DNA of 45,151 nucleotides from Streptococcus sanguinis. Lineage in GTDB: Bacteria > Bacillota > Bacilli > Lactobacillales > Streptococcaceae. Positions within the stretch are counted from its first letter, which is position 1, and each line of letters begins with the position of its first letter. The DNA is taken from NCBI RefSeq assembly GCF_003943735.1, contig NZ_RJMV01000015.1, forward strand, positions 1 through 45,151, read 5' to 3'. The notes under the pieces were generated by a model. That model had not been told where the DNA came from. It worked only from the letters and a program-made list of their open reading frames with translations, and ran no database searches. Of this stretch, positions 25,905-34,080 are shown one piece after another. The position numbers and the translations under genes were made by a program.

Positions 25905-25941
25905 TATAATTTAAAATATCGTTCGCAAATAAACGAAATTC
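25882..25941 (+). promoter_or_regulatory. Purine permease promoter with two PurBox-like sites
   Basis: -35 TTGAAA (25882-25887) and -10 TATAAT (25905-25910) are 17 bp apart. Just downstream, ATTTGCGAACGAT (minus, 25918-25930) matches the lactococcal/streptococcal PurBox AWWWCCGAACWWT at 11 of 13 positions. An inverted weaker copy lies at 25929-25941 (10 of 13). PurR control of purine uptake fits. Being at or after the start site, the sites suggest repression rather than the classic upstream activation. Confidence 0.55.
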
Positions 25942-26007
25942 AATATGTTTTTATTTGTTATTGAACTAGATGTTAGAAATTTTACTCAAAAGGAGATTTA
26001 TTGAAAA

Positions 26008-27429
26008 ATGGATAAATTTTTCAAACTGACCGAAAAAGGGACAGATGTCCGGACAGAAGTTTTGGCTGGTCTGACGACTTTCTTTGCCATGTCCTACATT
26101 TTATTTGTCAATCCGGCTATGTTGGCTCAGACAGGTATGCCTAAGCAGGGTGTTTTTCTAGCTACGATTATCGGGGCTGTTGCCGGCACCTTGATGATGG
26201 CCTTCTTTGCCAACCTGCCTTATGCGCAGGCGCCGGGTATGGGGTTGAATGCCTTTTTCACTTTTACGGTCGTCTTTGCCTTGGGCTACACTTGGCAGGA
26301 AGCCTTGGCTATGGTCTTTATCTGCGGAATTATTTCGCTCATTATCACTCTGACCAAGGTGCGTAAGATGATCATCGAGTCAATTCCTGGCTCCTTGCGC
26401 GCAGCTATTTCAGCTGGGATCGGAGTATTTCTGGCTTATGTAGGTATTAAAAATGCCGGCTTGCTCAAGTTTTCAATCGATCCGGGCAATTATACAGTAG
26501 CTGGCAAGGGAGCAGATAAGGCTGCAGCGGCTATTACGGCTAATTCAGCAGCAACTCCAGGTCTGGTAGACTTTAACAATCCAGCGGTCCTAGTAGCCCT
26601 GGTCGGTTTGGCCATCACAATCTTCTTTATCGTGAAAAATATCAAGGGTGGTGTTATCCTATCCATCCTAGTAACGACAGTGGTAGCTATTCTGGTTGGC
26701 TTGGTTGATTTGTCAGCCATTGACTTTGGGCAGAATAACATTGGCACTGCTGTTAGTGAACTGGGGCAGATTTTTGGGGTGGCAGTAGGTCCGAAAGGTC
26801 TGGGTGCCCTCTTAGCAGATTCGGCTCGCTGGCCTCAGACATGTATGGCCATTCTGGCTTTCTCCTTGACAGATATTTTTGATACCATTGGTACCTTAAT
26901 CGGTACAGGCGAAAAGGTCGGGATTGTGGCGACTTCTGGGGAAAACCATGAATCAGAAGGTTTGGATAAGGCGCTTTACTCGGATCTCATCGGAACTTCT
27001 ATTGGCGCCATTGCTGGAACCTCTAACGTGACGACTTATGTGGAGTCTGCAGCTGGTATCGGAGCTGGAGGCCGAACAGGTCTGACCGCCTTGGTCGTAG
27101 CCATCTGCTTTGCGGTGTCAAGCTTCTTTAGCCCACTCTTGGCTATTGTTCCTAATGCTGCAACTGCACCGATTCTCATTATCGTGGGGATTATGATGCT
27201 GGCTAGTCTGAAAAATATCCATTGGGATGATATGGCGGAGGCTATTCCAGCTTTCTTTACTTCTATTTTTATGGGATTTGCCTATTCTATCACTCACGGG
27301 ATAGCAGCTGGGTTTATCACCTACACTTTGGTCAAAATCTTCAAAGGTCAAGCCAAGGATGTACATTCTATGATTTGGATTTTGGATCTTCTCTTTATTT
27401 TGAATTTCGTTAATCTGGCTTTAAATTAG
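26008..27429 (+). CDS. NCS2-family guanine/hypoxanthine permease
   Basis: A 473-residue membrane protein of the AzgA/PbuG/PbuO group of nucleobase transporters, importing hypoxanthine, guanine or adenine. Family landmarks are TEVLAGLTTFFAMSYILFVNPAML, the YAQAPGMGLNAFFTF segment, LTDIFDTIGTLIGTGEK (substrate-site helix) and GTSNVTTYVESAAGIGAGGRTGL (transport motif). About 12-14 helices. PurBox-like sites precede it and a terminator follows. Confidence 0.94.
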   Translation: MDKFFKLTEKGTDVRTEVLAGLTTFFAMSYILFVNPAMLAQTGMPKQGVFLATIIGAVAGTLMMAFFANLPYAQAPGMGLNAFFTFTVVFALGYTWQEALAMVFICGIISLIITLTKVRKMIIESIPGSLRAAISAGIGVFLAYVGIKNAGLLKFSIDPGNYTVAGKGADKAAAAITANSAATPGLVDFNNPAVLVALVGLAITIFFIVKNIKGGVILSILVTTVVAILVGLVDLSAIDFGQNNIGTAVSELGQIFGVAVGPKGLGALLADSARWPQTCMAILAFSLTDIFDTIGTLIGTGEKVGIVATSGENHESEGLDKALYSDLIGTSIGAIAGTSNVTTYVESAAGIGAGGRTGLTALVVAICFAVSSFFSPLLAIVPNAATAPILIIVGIMMLASLKNIHWDDMAEAIPAFFTSIFMGFAYSITHGIAAGFITYTLVKIFKGQAKDVHSMIWILDLLFILNFVNLALN

Positions 27430-27498
27430 GTCTAAACATTGCTGGATTTCCTTGAGTTTAGTACCCTTTATATAGAAATAGGCTATATTTTCAGTATA

Positions 27499-27530
27499 AA
27501 AAATCGGCTTTTAGTAGCTGATTTTTCTTT
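27499..27530 (+). terminator. Terminator after the purine permease
   Basis: AAAAATCGGCT (27499-27509) pairs with AGCTGATTTTT (27516-27526) with one G-T pair and a 6-nt loop, then CTTTT. Confidence 0.82.
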
Positions 27531-27559
27531 TGCAAAATTAAGCAGAAAAAAATTTTTTC

Positions 27560-27568
27560 TGGTATAAT
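27560..27568 (+). promoter_or_regulatory. Extended -10 promoter directly before tsaE
   Basis: TGGTATAAT with -10 at 27563-27568. The expected start site, about 7 nt later, is at or within a base or two of the tsaE ATG (27575), so there is no room for a ribosome binding site. Confidence 0.65.
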
Positions 27569-27574
27569 AAGAGA

Positions 27575-28015
27575 ATGTTTAGTCATAATGAGGAAGAATT
27601 AATCCAGTGGGGTCAGCGTCTGGGCAAATTGCTTCGGGCAGGGGATGTACTGGTTTTAACGGGAGATTTAGGAGCAGGGAAGACAACCTTTACTAAGGGT
27701 CTGGCTCTAGGTTTAGGCATCAGTCAGATGATTAAAAGTCCAACCTATACCATTGTTCGGGAATACGAGGGGCGCTTGCCGCTCTATCATCTGGATGTCT
27801 ACCGCATCGGAGACGATCCAGATTCCATTGATTTGGATGACTTTCTCTTCGGGGAGGGTGTGACGGTCATTGAATGGGGGGAGCTGCTGGGAGAAAATCT
27901 GCCTGAAGACTATCTCAAATTAAGCCTCTTGAAAAAGGAAGACGGGCGTGAATTGGTTTTTGAAGCCAAAGGAACACGAGCCCAAGAGCTGCTTGAGGGA
28001 CTGCAGAATGACTGA
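27575..28015 (+). CDS. tsaE: tRNA t6A37 biosynthesis ATPase TsaE
   Basis: A 146-residue P-loop ATPase that works with TsaB/TsaD to make N6-threonylcarbamoyladenosine at A37 of ANN-decoding tRNAs. Walker A is LTGDLGAGKTTFTKGLALGLG (about 29-49); KSPTYTIVREYEG, LYHLDVYRI and VIEWGELLGENLP are family blocks. The first codon falls on the predicted transcription start, with no Shine-Dalgarno, so the mRNA looks leaderless. It overlaps the next GNAT gene by 8 nt and shares an operon with lytR/brpA, a conserved streptococcal group. Confidence 0.96.
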   Translation: MFSHNEEELIQWGQRLGKLLRAGDVLVLTGDLGAGKTTFTKGLALGLGISQMIKSPTYTIVREYEGRLPLYHLDVYRIGDDPDSIDLDDFLFGEGVTVIEWGELLGENLPEDYLKLSLLKKEDGRELVFEAKGTRAQELLEGLQND

Positions 28016-28529
28016 ATATGAATTATGCTTGCGTGAAGCAGAAAAAACAGATGCTGCTGAGCTGATTGCCTTCCTCAATCAGGTTGGGTCTGAGTCAGAT
28101 TATATGACACTGGATGAAGCTGGAATTTTGATGAATCAAGAGGAGATGGCTTCATTCATTGAGCATCAGGCTGCTTCTAGTAATCAGCTTTATCTGTTGG
28201 CGCTTTTAAATGGTGAGATTGCTGGCCTTGTCAGCATCACAGCTGATTTCCATGAGCGAATTCGCCATATTGGTCAAGTCTTTGTTGTAGTGAGGAAAGC
28301 TTTCTGGAATCAAGGACTGGGACGCATATTGCTGGAAGAGGCACTGACTTGGGCAGAAGATTCTCAAGTTATTAGACGTTTGGAATTGAGCGTTCAGGTT
28401 AGAAATGAACGAGCAGTTCACCTTTATAAAGATTTAGGATTTGAAATTGAAGGCTTACAAAAAAGAGGAGCCTATTTAAAAGAAGGGATATTTCTTGATG
28501 TTTACCTGATGGGTAAACTGATAGACTAA
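28008..28529 (+). CDS. GNAT-family N-acetyltransferase
   Basis: A 173-residue acetyltransferase. The acetyl-CoA loop is in VVVRKAFWNQGLGRILLEEALTWA, and LELSVQVRNERAVHLYKDLGFEIEGLQKRGAYLKEG is the typical C-terminal half of the RimJ/SpeG-like group. I use ATG 28008 (MTEYELCLREAEK), which overlaps tsaE; GAGGG lies 8 nt upstream. A longer form would extend 20 residues into the tsaE frame with no domain support. Position between tsaE and brpA is conserved in streptococci. Substrate unknown. Confidence 0.88.
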   Translation: MTEYELCLREAEKTDAAELIAFLNQVGSESDYMTLDEAGILMNQEEMASFIEHQAASSNQLYLLALLNGEIAGLVSITADFHERIRHIGQVFVVVRKAFWNQGLGRILLEEALTWAEDSQVIRRLELSVQVRNERAVHLYKDLGFEIEGLQKRGAYLKEGIFLDVYLMGKLID

Positions 28530-28536
28530 AAAAGAT

Positions 28537-29775
28537 ATGTTTAAAAAGATTATAATGATGTTTCTCAGCCTCCTTGTTGTAACGACAGCTGGTATCGGTA
28601 CTTATGCATGGACGATTTATGGTCAGTCGACAGATGAACTGTCCAAGACTTATAAGGGCTTGGGAAATGAGACAGATGTCATTTCTGCGACTAAGCCTAT
28701 GACTATCTTGCTGATGGGTGTAGATACAGGGAGCGGCTCCCGCGAGGATACTTGGGTCGGGAACAGCGATACCATGATTCTCCTGAGTGTCAATCCCAAG
28801 ACCAAGAAAACGGTCATGATGAGTTTGGAACGTGATATTCTGACTCAGATTGATGAGAACGGTCAGACAGTTGAAGCCAAGCTGAATGCAGCCTATGCGA
28901 CAGGCGGAGCAGAGTTAGCCATTTCGACTATTGAGGGCTTGATGAACATCCACATCGACCGCTATGTGATGATCAATATGCAGGGCTTGGTTCAGCTAGT
29001 AGACGCAGTAGGTGGTATTGAGGTTAATAATACCTTTGACTTCCCAATTTCTATTGAGGATAATGAGCCTGAGTATACTGCTAAGGTTGAGCCAGGCAAG
29101 CAAACTATCAATGGTGATCAGGCGCTGGTCTATGCTCGCATGCGCTATCAGGATCCAGAGGGTGACTATGGCCGCCAAAATCGTCAACGTGAAGTAATTA
29201 AGAAAGTGGTTGAAAAAGTTCTCAGCCTCAACAGTGTCAGTCATTATCAGGCTATTTTAAAAGCTGTCAGCAGCAACATGCAGACCAATATCGCACTTGA
29301 TTCAAAAAGCATTCCACAATTGCTAGGCTATCAGGATGCCTTTAAGAACATCAAGTCTGAACAGCTGCGTGGAGAAGATGCGACCTTGCCTGATGGTGGA
29401 AGCTATCAGCTGGTGACGTCAGAGCATCTGCTGAGCATGCAGAATCTAATCCGCAAGTCTCTGGGCTTGGACACAGTTAAGAGTCTGAAGACCAATGCTG
29501 TTCTCTATGAAGATATTATGGGTGGCAACAGTCTAAGAAGCAGCAATAGCAGTAGTACAGCTAGTAGCACAGAAAGCTATAGCAATTACCAGAATTCTTA
29601 TAGTCAGCCTACTTATAATAATAGTTATGAGAATTACTCTTATCCGTCGACAGATACAACAGTTGGAACTACGAATACGACTCCAGTTGCTCCAGCAGCT
29701 TCCTCCGCCCCAGCGGCAGATGTCAGTGTCAGCGCCCCACAAAGTCAGCCAGTAGTCAATGCGACTACAGAGTAA
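28537..29775 (+). CDS. brpA: LytR-CpsA-Psr family cell wall protein (LytR/BrpA)
   Basis: Membrane-anchored LCP phosphotransferase that attaches secondary polymers (teichoic acids, wall polysaccharides) to peptidoglycan. The protein has 412 residues: an N-terminal membrane helix (about 4-28), then the extracellular LCP domain with MTILLMGVDTGSGSREDTWVGNSDTMILLSVNP, LERDI and YARMRYQDPEGDYGRQNRQREVIKKVVEK, which hold the Arg/Asp residues that bind the polyprenyl pyrophosphate. The last 80 residues are a Ser/Asn/Tyr/Thr-rich low-complexity tail ending in Ala/Pro. It is 7 bp after the GNAT gene. Called brpA in S. mutans and lytR in pneumococcus. Confidence 0.95.
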   Translation: MFKKIIMMFLSLLVVTTAGIGTYAWTIYGQSTDELSKTYKGLGNETDVISATKPMTILLMGVDTGSGSREDTWVGNSDTMILLSVNPKTKKTVMMSLERDILTQIDENGQTVEAKLNAAYATGGAELAISTIEGLMNIHIDRYVMINMQGLVQLVDAVGGIEVNNTFDFPISIEDNEPEYTAKVEPGKQTINGDQALVYARMRYQDPEGDYGRQNRQREVIKKVVEKVLSLNSVSHYQAILKAVSSNMQTNIALDSKSIPQLLGYQDAFKNIKSEQLRGEDATLPDGGSYQLVTSEHLLSMQNLIRKSLGLDTVKSLKTNAVLYEDIMGGNSLRSSNSSSTASSTESYSNYQNSYSQPTYNNSYENYSYPSTDTTVGTTNTTPVAPAASSAPAADVSVSAPQSQPVVNATTE

Positions 29776-29789
29776 AAAGTTAAATATAA

Positions 29790-29826
29790 AAAGAGGCCGG
29801 GACAAAATGTCTTGGTCTCTTTTGGT
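29790..29826. terminator. Bidirectional terminator after brpA
   Basis: A 15-bp stem, 29790-29804 with 29808-29822, contains AAAGAGGCCGGGACA and its partner with three G-T pairs and an AAA loop, followed by TTTT. The GAGGC-GGGACAAAA type of hairpin recurs in streptococcal genomes as a terminator. T's on the minus-strand side let it serve the opposite gene too. Confidence 0.85.
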
Positions 29827-29895
29827 TATGACGGAAAGCTCTTGACGCAGTGGCTGATTGGAATTATTGTTCCCCTATCATACACCTTTTCTCTA

Positions 29896-30183
29896 TCAAG
29901 ACTCGTACTTTTCCCAGATGTCTTTGATTTGCTGGATCTGCACCTGAGCTTGGTTTTCAAGGACTTTATATTTATAAGTAAGATCTTGAGCCATGTCTTT
30001 GACTTGCTCTTTTTGCTCTTGAATGATGGCAATATTTCGTTGAATACTGGCTAGACTGTCCTTTACTTTGTCTAGGCTATCTGTTGTTTCAATGATTTCT
30101 TCTTGGATTTTTTGACGGTTTTCAACTAGCTTGTAGCTGGCTACTGCAGCACCAATAAATAGGAAAATATTTGACAGTTTCAT
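29896..30183 (-). CDS. Small membrane-anchored coiled-coil protein
   Basis: A 95-residue protein. Residues 1-18 (MKLSNIFLFIGAAVASYK) form a hydrophobic anchor; the rest is a continuous charged, Gln/Lys/Glu-rich coiled coil with heptad spacing (KVKDSLASIQRNIAII...). It is 9 bp after hit with AAGGAGGG before its ATG, so the two are cotranscribed. A hit-linked protein of this kind recurs in streptococci as hypothetical. Function unknown; an envelope scaffold is possible. Confidence 0.8.
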   Translation of the reverse strand: MKLSNIFLFIGAAVASYKLVENRQKIQEEIIETTDSLDKVKDSLASIQRNIAIIQEQKEQVKDMAQDLTYKYKVLENQAQVQIQQIKDIWEKYES

Positions 30184-30192
30184 ATTCCCTCC

Positions 30193-30603
30193 TTAAGCTT
30201 GCGCAATCTTCTCAGCTAATTCGGCCAGAGCTGGGAAGTCTGGTTCGTGGGCTGCGAAAGTAATTTTGAGATCATCTGCATCACTGTAGCGTGGTGCCAA
30301 ATGCACATGGGTATGAAAGACAGTCTGTCCAGCAATTTCTTCGTTGTTGTTGATGATATTCATACCAGCTGCGCCTGTGGCTTTCATCACCTTACGGGCA
30401 ATGTCAGGTACGCGAGCGAAGAGCTGACAGGTGCTGTCAGTATCCATATCCAGCACATTTCGGAAATGCTCTTTAGGGACAACCAAGGTATGACCTGGTG
30501 TTACCTGGGAAATATCCAGAAAAGCAAGGACCTTCTCGTCTTCATAGACTTTAGAAGAAGGGATTTCTCCAGCAATAATTTTACAAAAAATACAATCAGC
30601 CAT
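30193..30603 (-). CDS. hit: HIT-family nucleotide hydrolase
   Basis: A 136-residue histidine-triad protein of the Hint group, hydrolysing AMP-lysine-type phosphoramidates. The N-terminal CIFCKIIAGEIPSSKVYED, PGHTLVVPKEH and the triad HTHVHLAPRY (about 97-106) are diagnostic. It is divergent from ecsA and its extended -10 promoter interleaves with the ecsA one. hit beside ecsAB is a conserved Firmicute arrangement. Confidence 0.95.
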   Translation of the reverse strand: MADCIFCKIIAGEIPSSKVYEDEKVLAFLDISQVTPGHTLVVPKEHFRNVLDMDTDSTCQLFARVPDIARKVMKATGAAGMNIINNNEEIAGQTVFHTHVHLAPRYSDADDLKITFAAHEPDFPALAELAEKIAQA

Positions 30604-30629
30604 AAATGGTACCTCTATTCGCTAGATTT

Positions 30630-30656
30630 TGTTATAATATAAGAACCATTATACCA
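30630..30656. promoter_or_regulatory. Overlapping divergent promoters of ecsA and hit
   Basis: Plus strand TGTTATAAT (-10 at 30633-30638) points to ecsA. Minus strand TGGTATAAT (-10 at 30648-30653) points to hit. The two -10 boxes are 9 bp apart and face across each other, so the polymerases should exclude one another. Confidence 0.65.
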
Positions 30657-30671
30657 GAATTCGGAGAAAAT

Positions 30672-31403
30672 ATGTTAGAAATCAAAGAGCTTACGGGCGG
30701 CTATGTTAATATCCCGGTTTTAAAGGATGTCAGCTTTGAAGTGGGCAATGGCCAGCTGGTTGGTCTGATTGGTCTCAACGGTGCGGGCAAGTCTACGACT
30801 ATCAATGAGATTATTGGTCTTTTGACGCCTTATAAGGGACAGATTCAAATTGATGGGTTGGAGCTGCGGACCAATCCCAGTGATTACCGCAAGAAGATCG
30901 GTTTTATTCCGGAAACGCCTAGTCTCTACGAAGAATTGACCCTGCGCGAGCACATTGAGACGGTAGCTATGGCTTACGACATTGAGCAGGAGACAGCTTT
31001 TAAGCGCGTGGATAAGCTACTGGAAATGTTCCGACTTAAGGAAAAACTGGATTGGTTCCCTGTTCACTTTTCAAAAGGGATGAAACAAAAAGTGATGATT
31101 ATCTGTGCTTTTGTAGTTGATCCCAGCCTTTTTATTGTGGATGAGCCTTTTTTGGGTCTGGATCCGGTAGCTATTGCAGACCTTATCCAGCTCTTGGATG
31201 AGGAAAAGAAGAAGGGCAAGTCCATTCTGATGAGCACCCATGTTCTGGACTCTGCCGAGAAGATGTGCGATAGTTTTGTAATTCTGCACAAGGGTCAAGT
31301 GAGGGCCAAGGGCAGCTTGACTGAGTTGCGTGCTCAATTTCAAATGCCGGATGCTAGTCTGAATGACATCTATCTAGCCCTGACAGAAGAGGCAGCGCTA
31401 TGA
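30672..31403 (+). CDS. ecsA: ABC transporter ATP-binding protein EcsA
   Basis: A 243-residue ATPase of the Ecs transporter, which in Bacillus affects protein secretion and regulated proteolysis. Walker A is GLNGAGKST (about 34-42), signature FSKGMKQK, Walker B SLFIVDEPFLGLDP, and the H-loop MSTHVLDSAEK. I use ATG 30672 (MLEIKELTGGYVN); an in-frame ATG 66 nt upstream would lie before the promoter -10. It overlaps ecsB by 4 nt. Confidence 0.94.
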   Translation: MLEIKELTGGYVNIPVLKDVSFEVGNGQLVGLIGLNGAGKSTTINEIIGLLTPYKGQIQIDGLELRTNPSDYRKKIGFIPETPSLYEELTLREHIETVAMAYDIEQETAFKRVDKLLEMFRLKEKLDWFPVHFSKGMKQKVMIICAFVVDPSLFIVDEPFLGLDPVAIADLIQLLDEEKKKGKSILMSTHVLDSAEKMCDSFVILHKGQVRAKGSLTELRAQFQMPDASLNDIYLALTEEAAL

Positions 31404-32446
31404 AAGAATTATTTGCCAAACGAAAGCAGGATTTTCGTCAGCAATGTCTGAAATACCTGCGCTATGTTTTTAATGACCATTTTGTGCTCTTTCTGCTGAT
31501 TTTTATGGGATTTTTAGGTGTTCAGTACAGTCAGCTTTTGCGGCACTTTCCGACCAATCACCTACCCATTATTGCCAGTCTAGTTATTCTATCGGTCTTT
31601 ATCCTGCCTTTTGGACGGATTGCGACCTATCTGGAAAAGCCGGATGCTCTCTTTCTCTTGGTCAGAGAAGCAGAAGTCAGAGCTTTTATCAAGGCTCAGA
31701 TTCTACGTTCCTATCTCTTGTATGCAGTCTTACAGACTGGGTTATTGCTACTGTTAGCTCCGCTTTTTCTGGCTCTGGGATTGCCTATATGGGGCTTTGG
31801 GCTCTACTGCCTCTTCATGCTGGTCTTGAAATGGTTTTTGTTTCAGGCTAAGGCCAAGAAGTTCTTTACTGAAAATGGCATAGATTGGCAAGCGCTGGTG
31901 GCTTATGAAGCAGCCCGAAAGCAGACGATTCTGCGCTTCTTTGCTCTCTTTACCAATGTTAAAGGCATTTCAAACAGTGTCAAGCGCCGAGCCTATCTGG
32001 ATGGTTTGACGAGACTTGTGGGCAAGCAGCATAGCAAAACCTGGCAGAATCTCTTTTTGCGCTCTTATTTGCGAAATGGAGACTTCTTTGCTCTGACCTT
32101 AAGACTGCTCTTTCTAGCTCTTTTGGCCTTGATTTTTGTCACTCAAGCTTGGATTGCTGCAGCTTTTGCGGTATTATTCAATTACCTCTTGCTCTTCCAG
32201 CTGACGGCCTTATACGAAGCTTTTGATTATCAGTTTTTAACCCAACTTTTTCCAATAGAAAGAGGGGAAAAGCTGAAGGGAGCAAGACAAATTATCACTT
32301 CGATTGGCGGCAGTGTTCTCTTGGCTGAAGTGCTGACTGCTCTGCTATTTTTCCAAGACAAGACAGCAGTGCTGGCCATGCTGGGAGCGACTGCCCTACT
32401 CTATCTGTTCTATCTGCCGTTTAAGTTACGGAGATTGGTTGACTAA
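31400..32446 (+). CDS. ecsB: ABC transporter permease EcsB
   Basis: A 348-residue integral membrane partner of EcsA. It starts with a basic cytosolic segment (LFAKRKQDFRQQCLKYLRYVFNDHFVLFLLIFMGFLGVQYSQLL, the typical EcsB opening), then about eight hydrophobic helices with a charged central loop (about 160-215). The start overlaps the ecsA stop. Its 3' end contains the likely promoter for the next gene. Confidence 0.9.
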   Translation: MKELFAKRKQDFRQQCLKYLRYVFNDHFVLFLLIFMGFLGVQYSQLLRHFPTNHLPIIASLVILSVFILPFGRIATYLEKPDALFLLVREAEVRAFIKAQILRSYLLYAVLQTGLLLLLAPLFLALGLPIWGFGLYCLFMLVLKWFLFQAKAKKFFTENGIDWQALVAYEAARKQTILRFFALFTNVKGISNSVKRRAYLDGLTRLVGKQHSKTWQNLFLRSYLRNGDFFALTLRLLFLALLALIFVTQAWIAAAFAVLFNYLLLFQLTALYEAFDYQFLTQLFPIERGEKLKGARQIITSIGGSVLLAEVLTALLFFQDKTAVLAMLGATALLYLFYLPFKLRRLVD

Positions 32447-32467
32447 AAGAGGTAAAACTAGTAAAAT
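32439..32467 (+). promoter_or_regulatory. Promoter of the phosphotransferase-trmB pair
   Basis: -35 TTGACT (32439-32444) and -10 TAAAAT (32462-32467) are 17 bp apart, the -35 overlapping the end of ecsB. Confidence 0.65.
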
Positions 32468-32496
32468 GATAAAGAAACTTTTTACGGAGGGGAAAC

Positions 32497-33291
32497 ATGG
32501 ACTTGGTTGATAACGAGCTGACCCTGACACCGATAGCTGGTAAGAGCGGAAAGGCCTATATGGGGACTTATCCGGACGGGGGGCGCGTTTTCGTCAAGAT
32601 GAATACAACCCCTATCTTAGCAGGCTTAGCTCGAGAACAAATCGCACCGCAGCTTTTGTGGAGCCGCCGGATGCCGGACGGCAATGTTATGAGCGGGCAG
32701 GAGTGGCTTTCAGGCACTATTCTGACCCCAAATGATATGTCCAAAAAGCAAGTAATCAATATTTTGACACGGCTGCATCGCTCGCGCCCATTGATGACGC
32801 AGCTGACCAAGCTGGGCTATACTTTGGAAACGCCGACTGATTTGCTGAATGCTTGGCTCAATCAAGTGCCGCTTGCTTTGAGGAATAATCAATATCTGCA
32901 ATCAGTTATCCGCGACCTACGCCAGACAGTACCAGCCTTTCGTGAGGATTATGCGACCATCGTTCACGGAGATGTGCGCCACAGCAACTGGGTAGAGACC
33001 GACAGCGGGCTCATTTACTTGGTGGATTGGGATTCTGTGCGCCTGACAGACAGGATGATGGATGTAGCTCATATTTTGAGCCATTATGTGCCTGATTCAG
33101 GTTGGCAAGAGTGGCTGAGCGCCTATGGTTATAAGTATAATCAGACAGTTTTCAATAAGCTATACTGGTTTGGACAGTATTCTTATCTGATGCAGATTGC
33201 TAAATACTATGAAAACAATGATTTAGAAAATGTGAACCGGGAGATTTACGCATTACGAAACTTCCGTTCCAAATACGGAAGAGGACAATGA
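32497..33291 (+). CDS. Phosphotransferase family protein (APH/choline kinase-like)
   Basis: A 264-residue kinase-like protein. The catalytic loop [13 protein letters not shown] matches the HGDxxxxN Brenner motif of aminoglycoside/choline kinases, and [18 protein letters not shown] carries the metal-binding Asp. The N-terminal lobe is seen in [17 protein letters not shown] with the ATP-site Lys. It overlaps trmB by 4 nt, a pairing kept in streptococci and Bacillus (YtmP-TrmB). It is unlikely to be a drug-resistance gene given this housekeeping context; substrate unknown. Confidence 0.9.
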   Translation: MDLVDNELTLTPIAGKSGKAYMGTYPDGGRVFVKMNTTPILAGLAREQIAPQLLWSRRMPDGNVMSGQEWLSGTILTPNDMSKKQVINILTRLHRSRPLMTQLTKLGYTLETPTDLLNAWLNQVPLALRNNQYLQSVIRDLRQTVPAFREDYATIVHGDVRHSNWVETDSGLIYLVDWDSVRLTDRMMDVAHILSHYVPDSGWQEWLSAYGYKYNQTVFNKLYWFGQYSYLMQIAKYYENNDLENVNREIYALRNFRSKYGRGQ

Positions 33292-33926
33292 GAGTAAGGA
33301 ATCGTAAGGGAGCGACGGAACTGCTAGAAGCGCATCCCCAGTATGTGATTTTAAATCCAGCAGACGCCAAGGGTAGATGGCAGGAGATTTTTGGTAATGA
33401 TCATCCCATTCATATAGAGGTTGGCAGCGGCAAAGGAGCTTTTGTGTCCGGTATGGCTAAGGCCAATCCTGAGATCAACTACATCGGGATTGATATCCAG
33501 AAATCGGTCCTCAGCTATGCTTTAGATAAGGTGCTGGCAACGGATGTGCCCAATATCAAGCTACTCTGGGTGGATGGTTCGGATTTGACTGATTATTTTG
33601 AAGAGGGCGAGATTGACCGCCTCTATCTGAACTTCTCGGATCCTTGGCCCAAAAAACGTCATGAAAAGCGCCGTCTGACCTATCAGTCCTTTCTGGCGAC
33701 CTATCAGCAGATTCTTCCAGAAAATGGAGAAATCCACTTCAAAACGGACAACCGCGGTTTTTTTGAGTATAGCCTAGTAAGCTTTTCACAGTATGGTATG
33801 AAGTTAAAGGGCGTGTGGTTGGATTTGCATGCCAGCGACTTCGAGGATAATGTCCTGACCGAGTATGAGCAGAAATTTGCTAACAAAGGACAAGTTATCT
33901 ACCGGGTGGAAGCAGCATTTGAATAA
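33288..33926 (+). CDS. trmB: tRNA (guanine-N7)-methyltransferase TrmB
   Basis: A 212-residue SAM methyltransferase that makes m7G46 in tRNA. The SAM loop is [17 protein letters not shown], then [13 protein letters not shown]. The family block [19 protein letters not shown] is intact, as is [14 protein letters not shown]. It overlaps the phosphotransferase by 4 nt. A strong terminator follows. Confidence 0.97.
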   Translation: MRVRNRKGATELLEAHPQYVILNPADAKGRWQEIFGNDHPIHIEVGSGKGAFVSGMAKANPEINYIGIDIQKSVLSYALDKVLATDVPNIKLLWVDGSDLTDYFEEGEIDRLYLNFSDPWPKKRHEKRRLTYQSFLATYQQILPENGEIHFKTDNRGFFEYSLVSFSQYGMKLKGVWLDLHASDFEDNVLTEYEQKFANKGQVIYRVEAAFE

Positions 33927-33931
33927 GAAAG

Positions 33932-33969
33932 AGTCTTCGAGGAAATCCTCCTTGAAGACTTTATTATTA
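33932..33969 (+). terminator. Terminator after trmB
   Basis: AGTCTTCGAGGA (33932-33943) pairs with TCCTTGAAGACT (33949-33960) with one G-T pair, followed by TTATTATT. Confidence 0.85.
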
Positions 33970-34044
33970 AGAAAGAATTTTACTTTAAAATAAGAGTGTT
34001 TTAAGTGGCATTTTGTCTTTAAAAGCTTGCACAGCATATTTCCC

Positions 34045-34073
34045 TTGCATTCTGGGACTTGTCGTGCTATAAT
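34045..34073 (+). promoter_or_regulatory. Promoter of the rimP-nusA-infB operon
   Basis: -35 TTGCAT (34045-34050) and extended -10 TGCTATAAT (-10 at 34068-34073) are 17 bp apart. The expected start is about 34080. Confidence 0.8.
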
Positions 34074-34080
34074 ACTAGTA

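Noticed and set aside
25863..26007. Purine riboswitch upstream of the permease
   Set aside because: The leader after the predicted start is about 90 nt, and I see neither the conserved loop-loop sequences nor a three-way junction. PurBox-like sites explain the regulation better.
32497..33291. Aminoglycoside resistance gene
   Set aside because: The HGDxxxxN motif is shared by many kinases, and the overlap with trmB in a conserved housekeeping pair argues against a resistance role.
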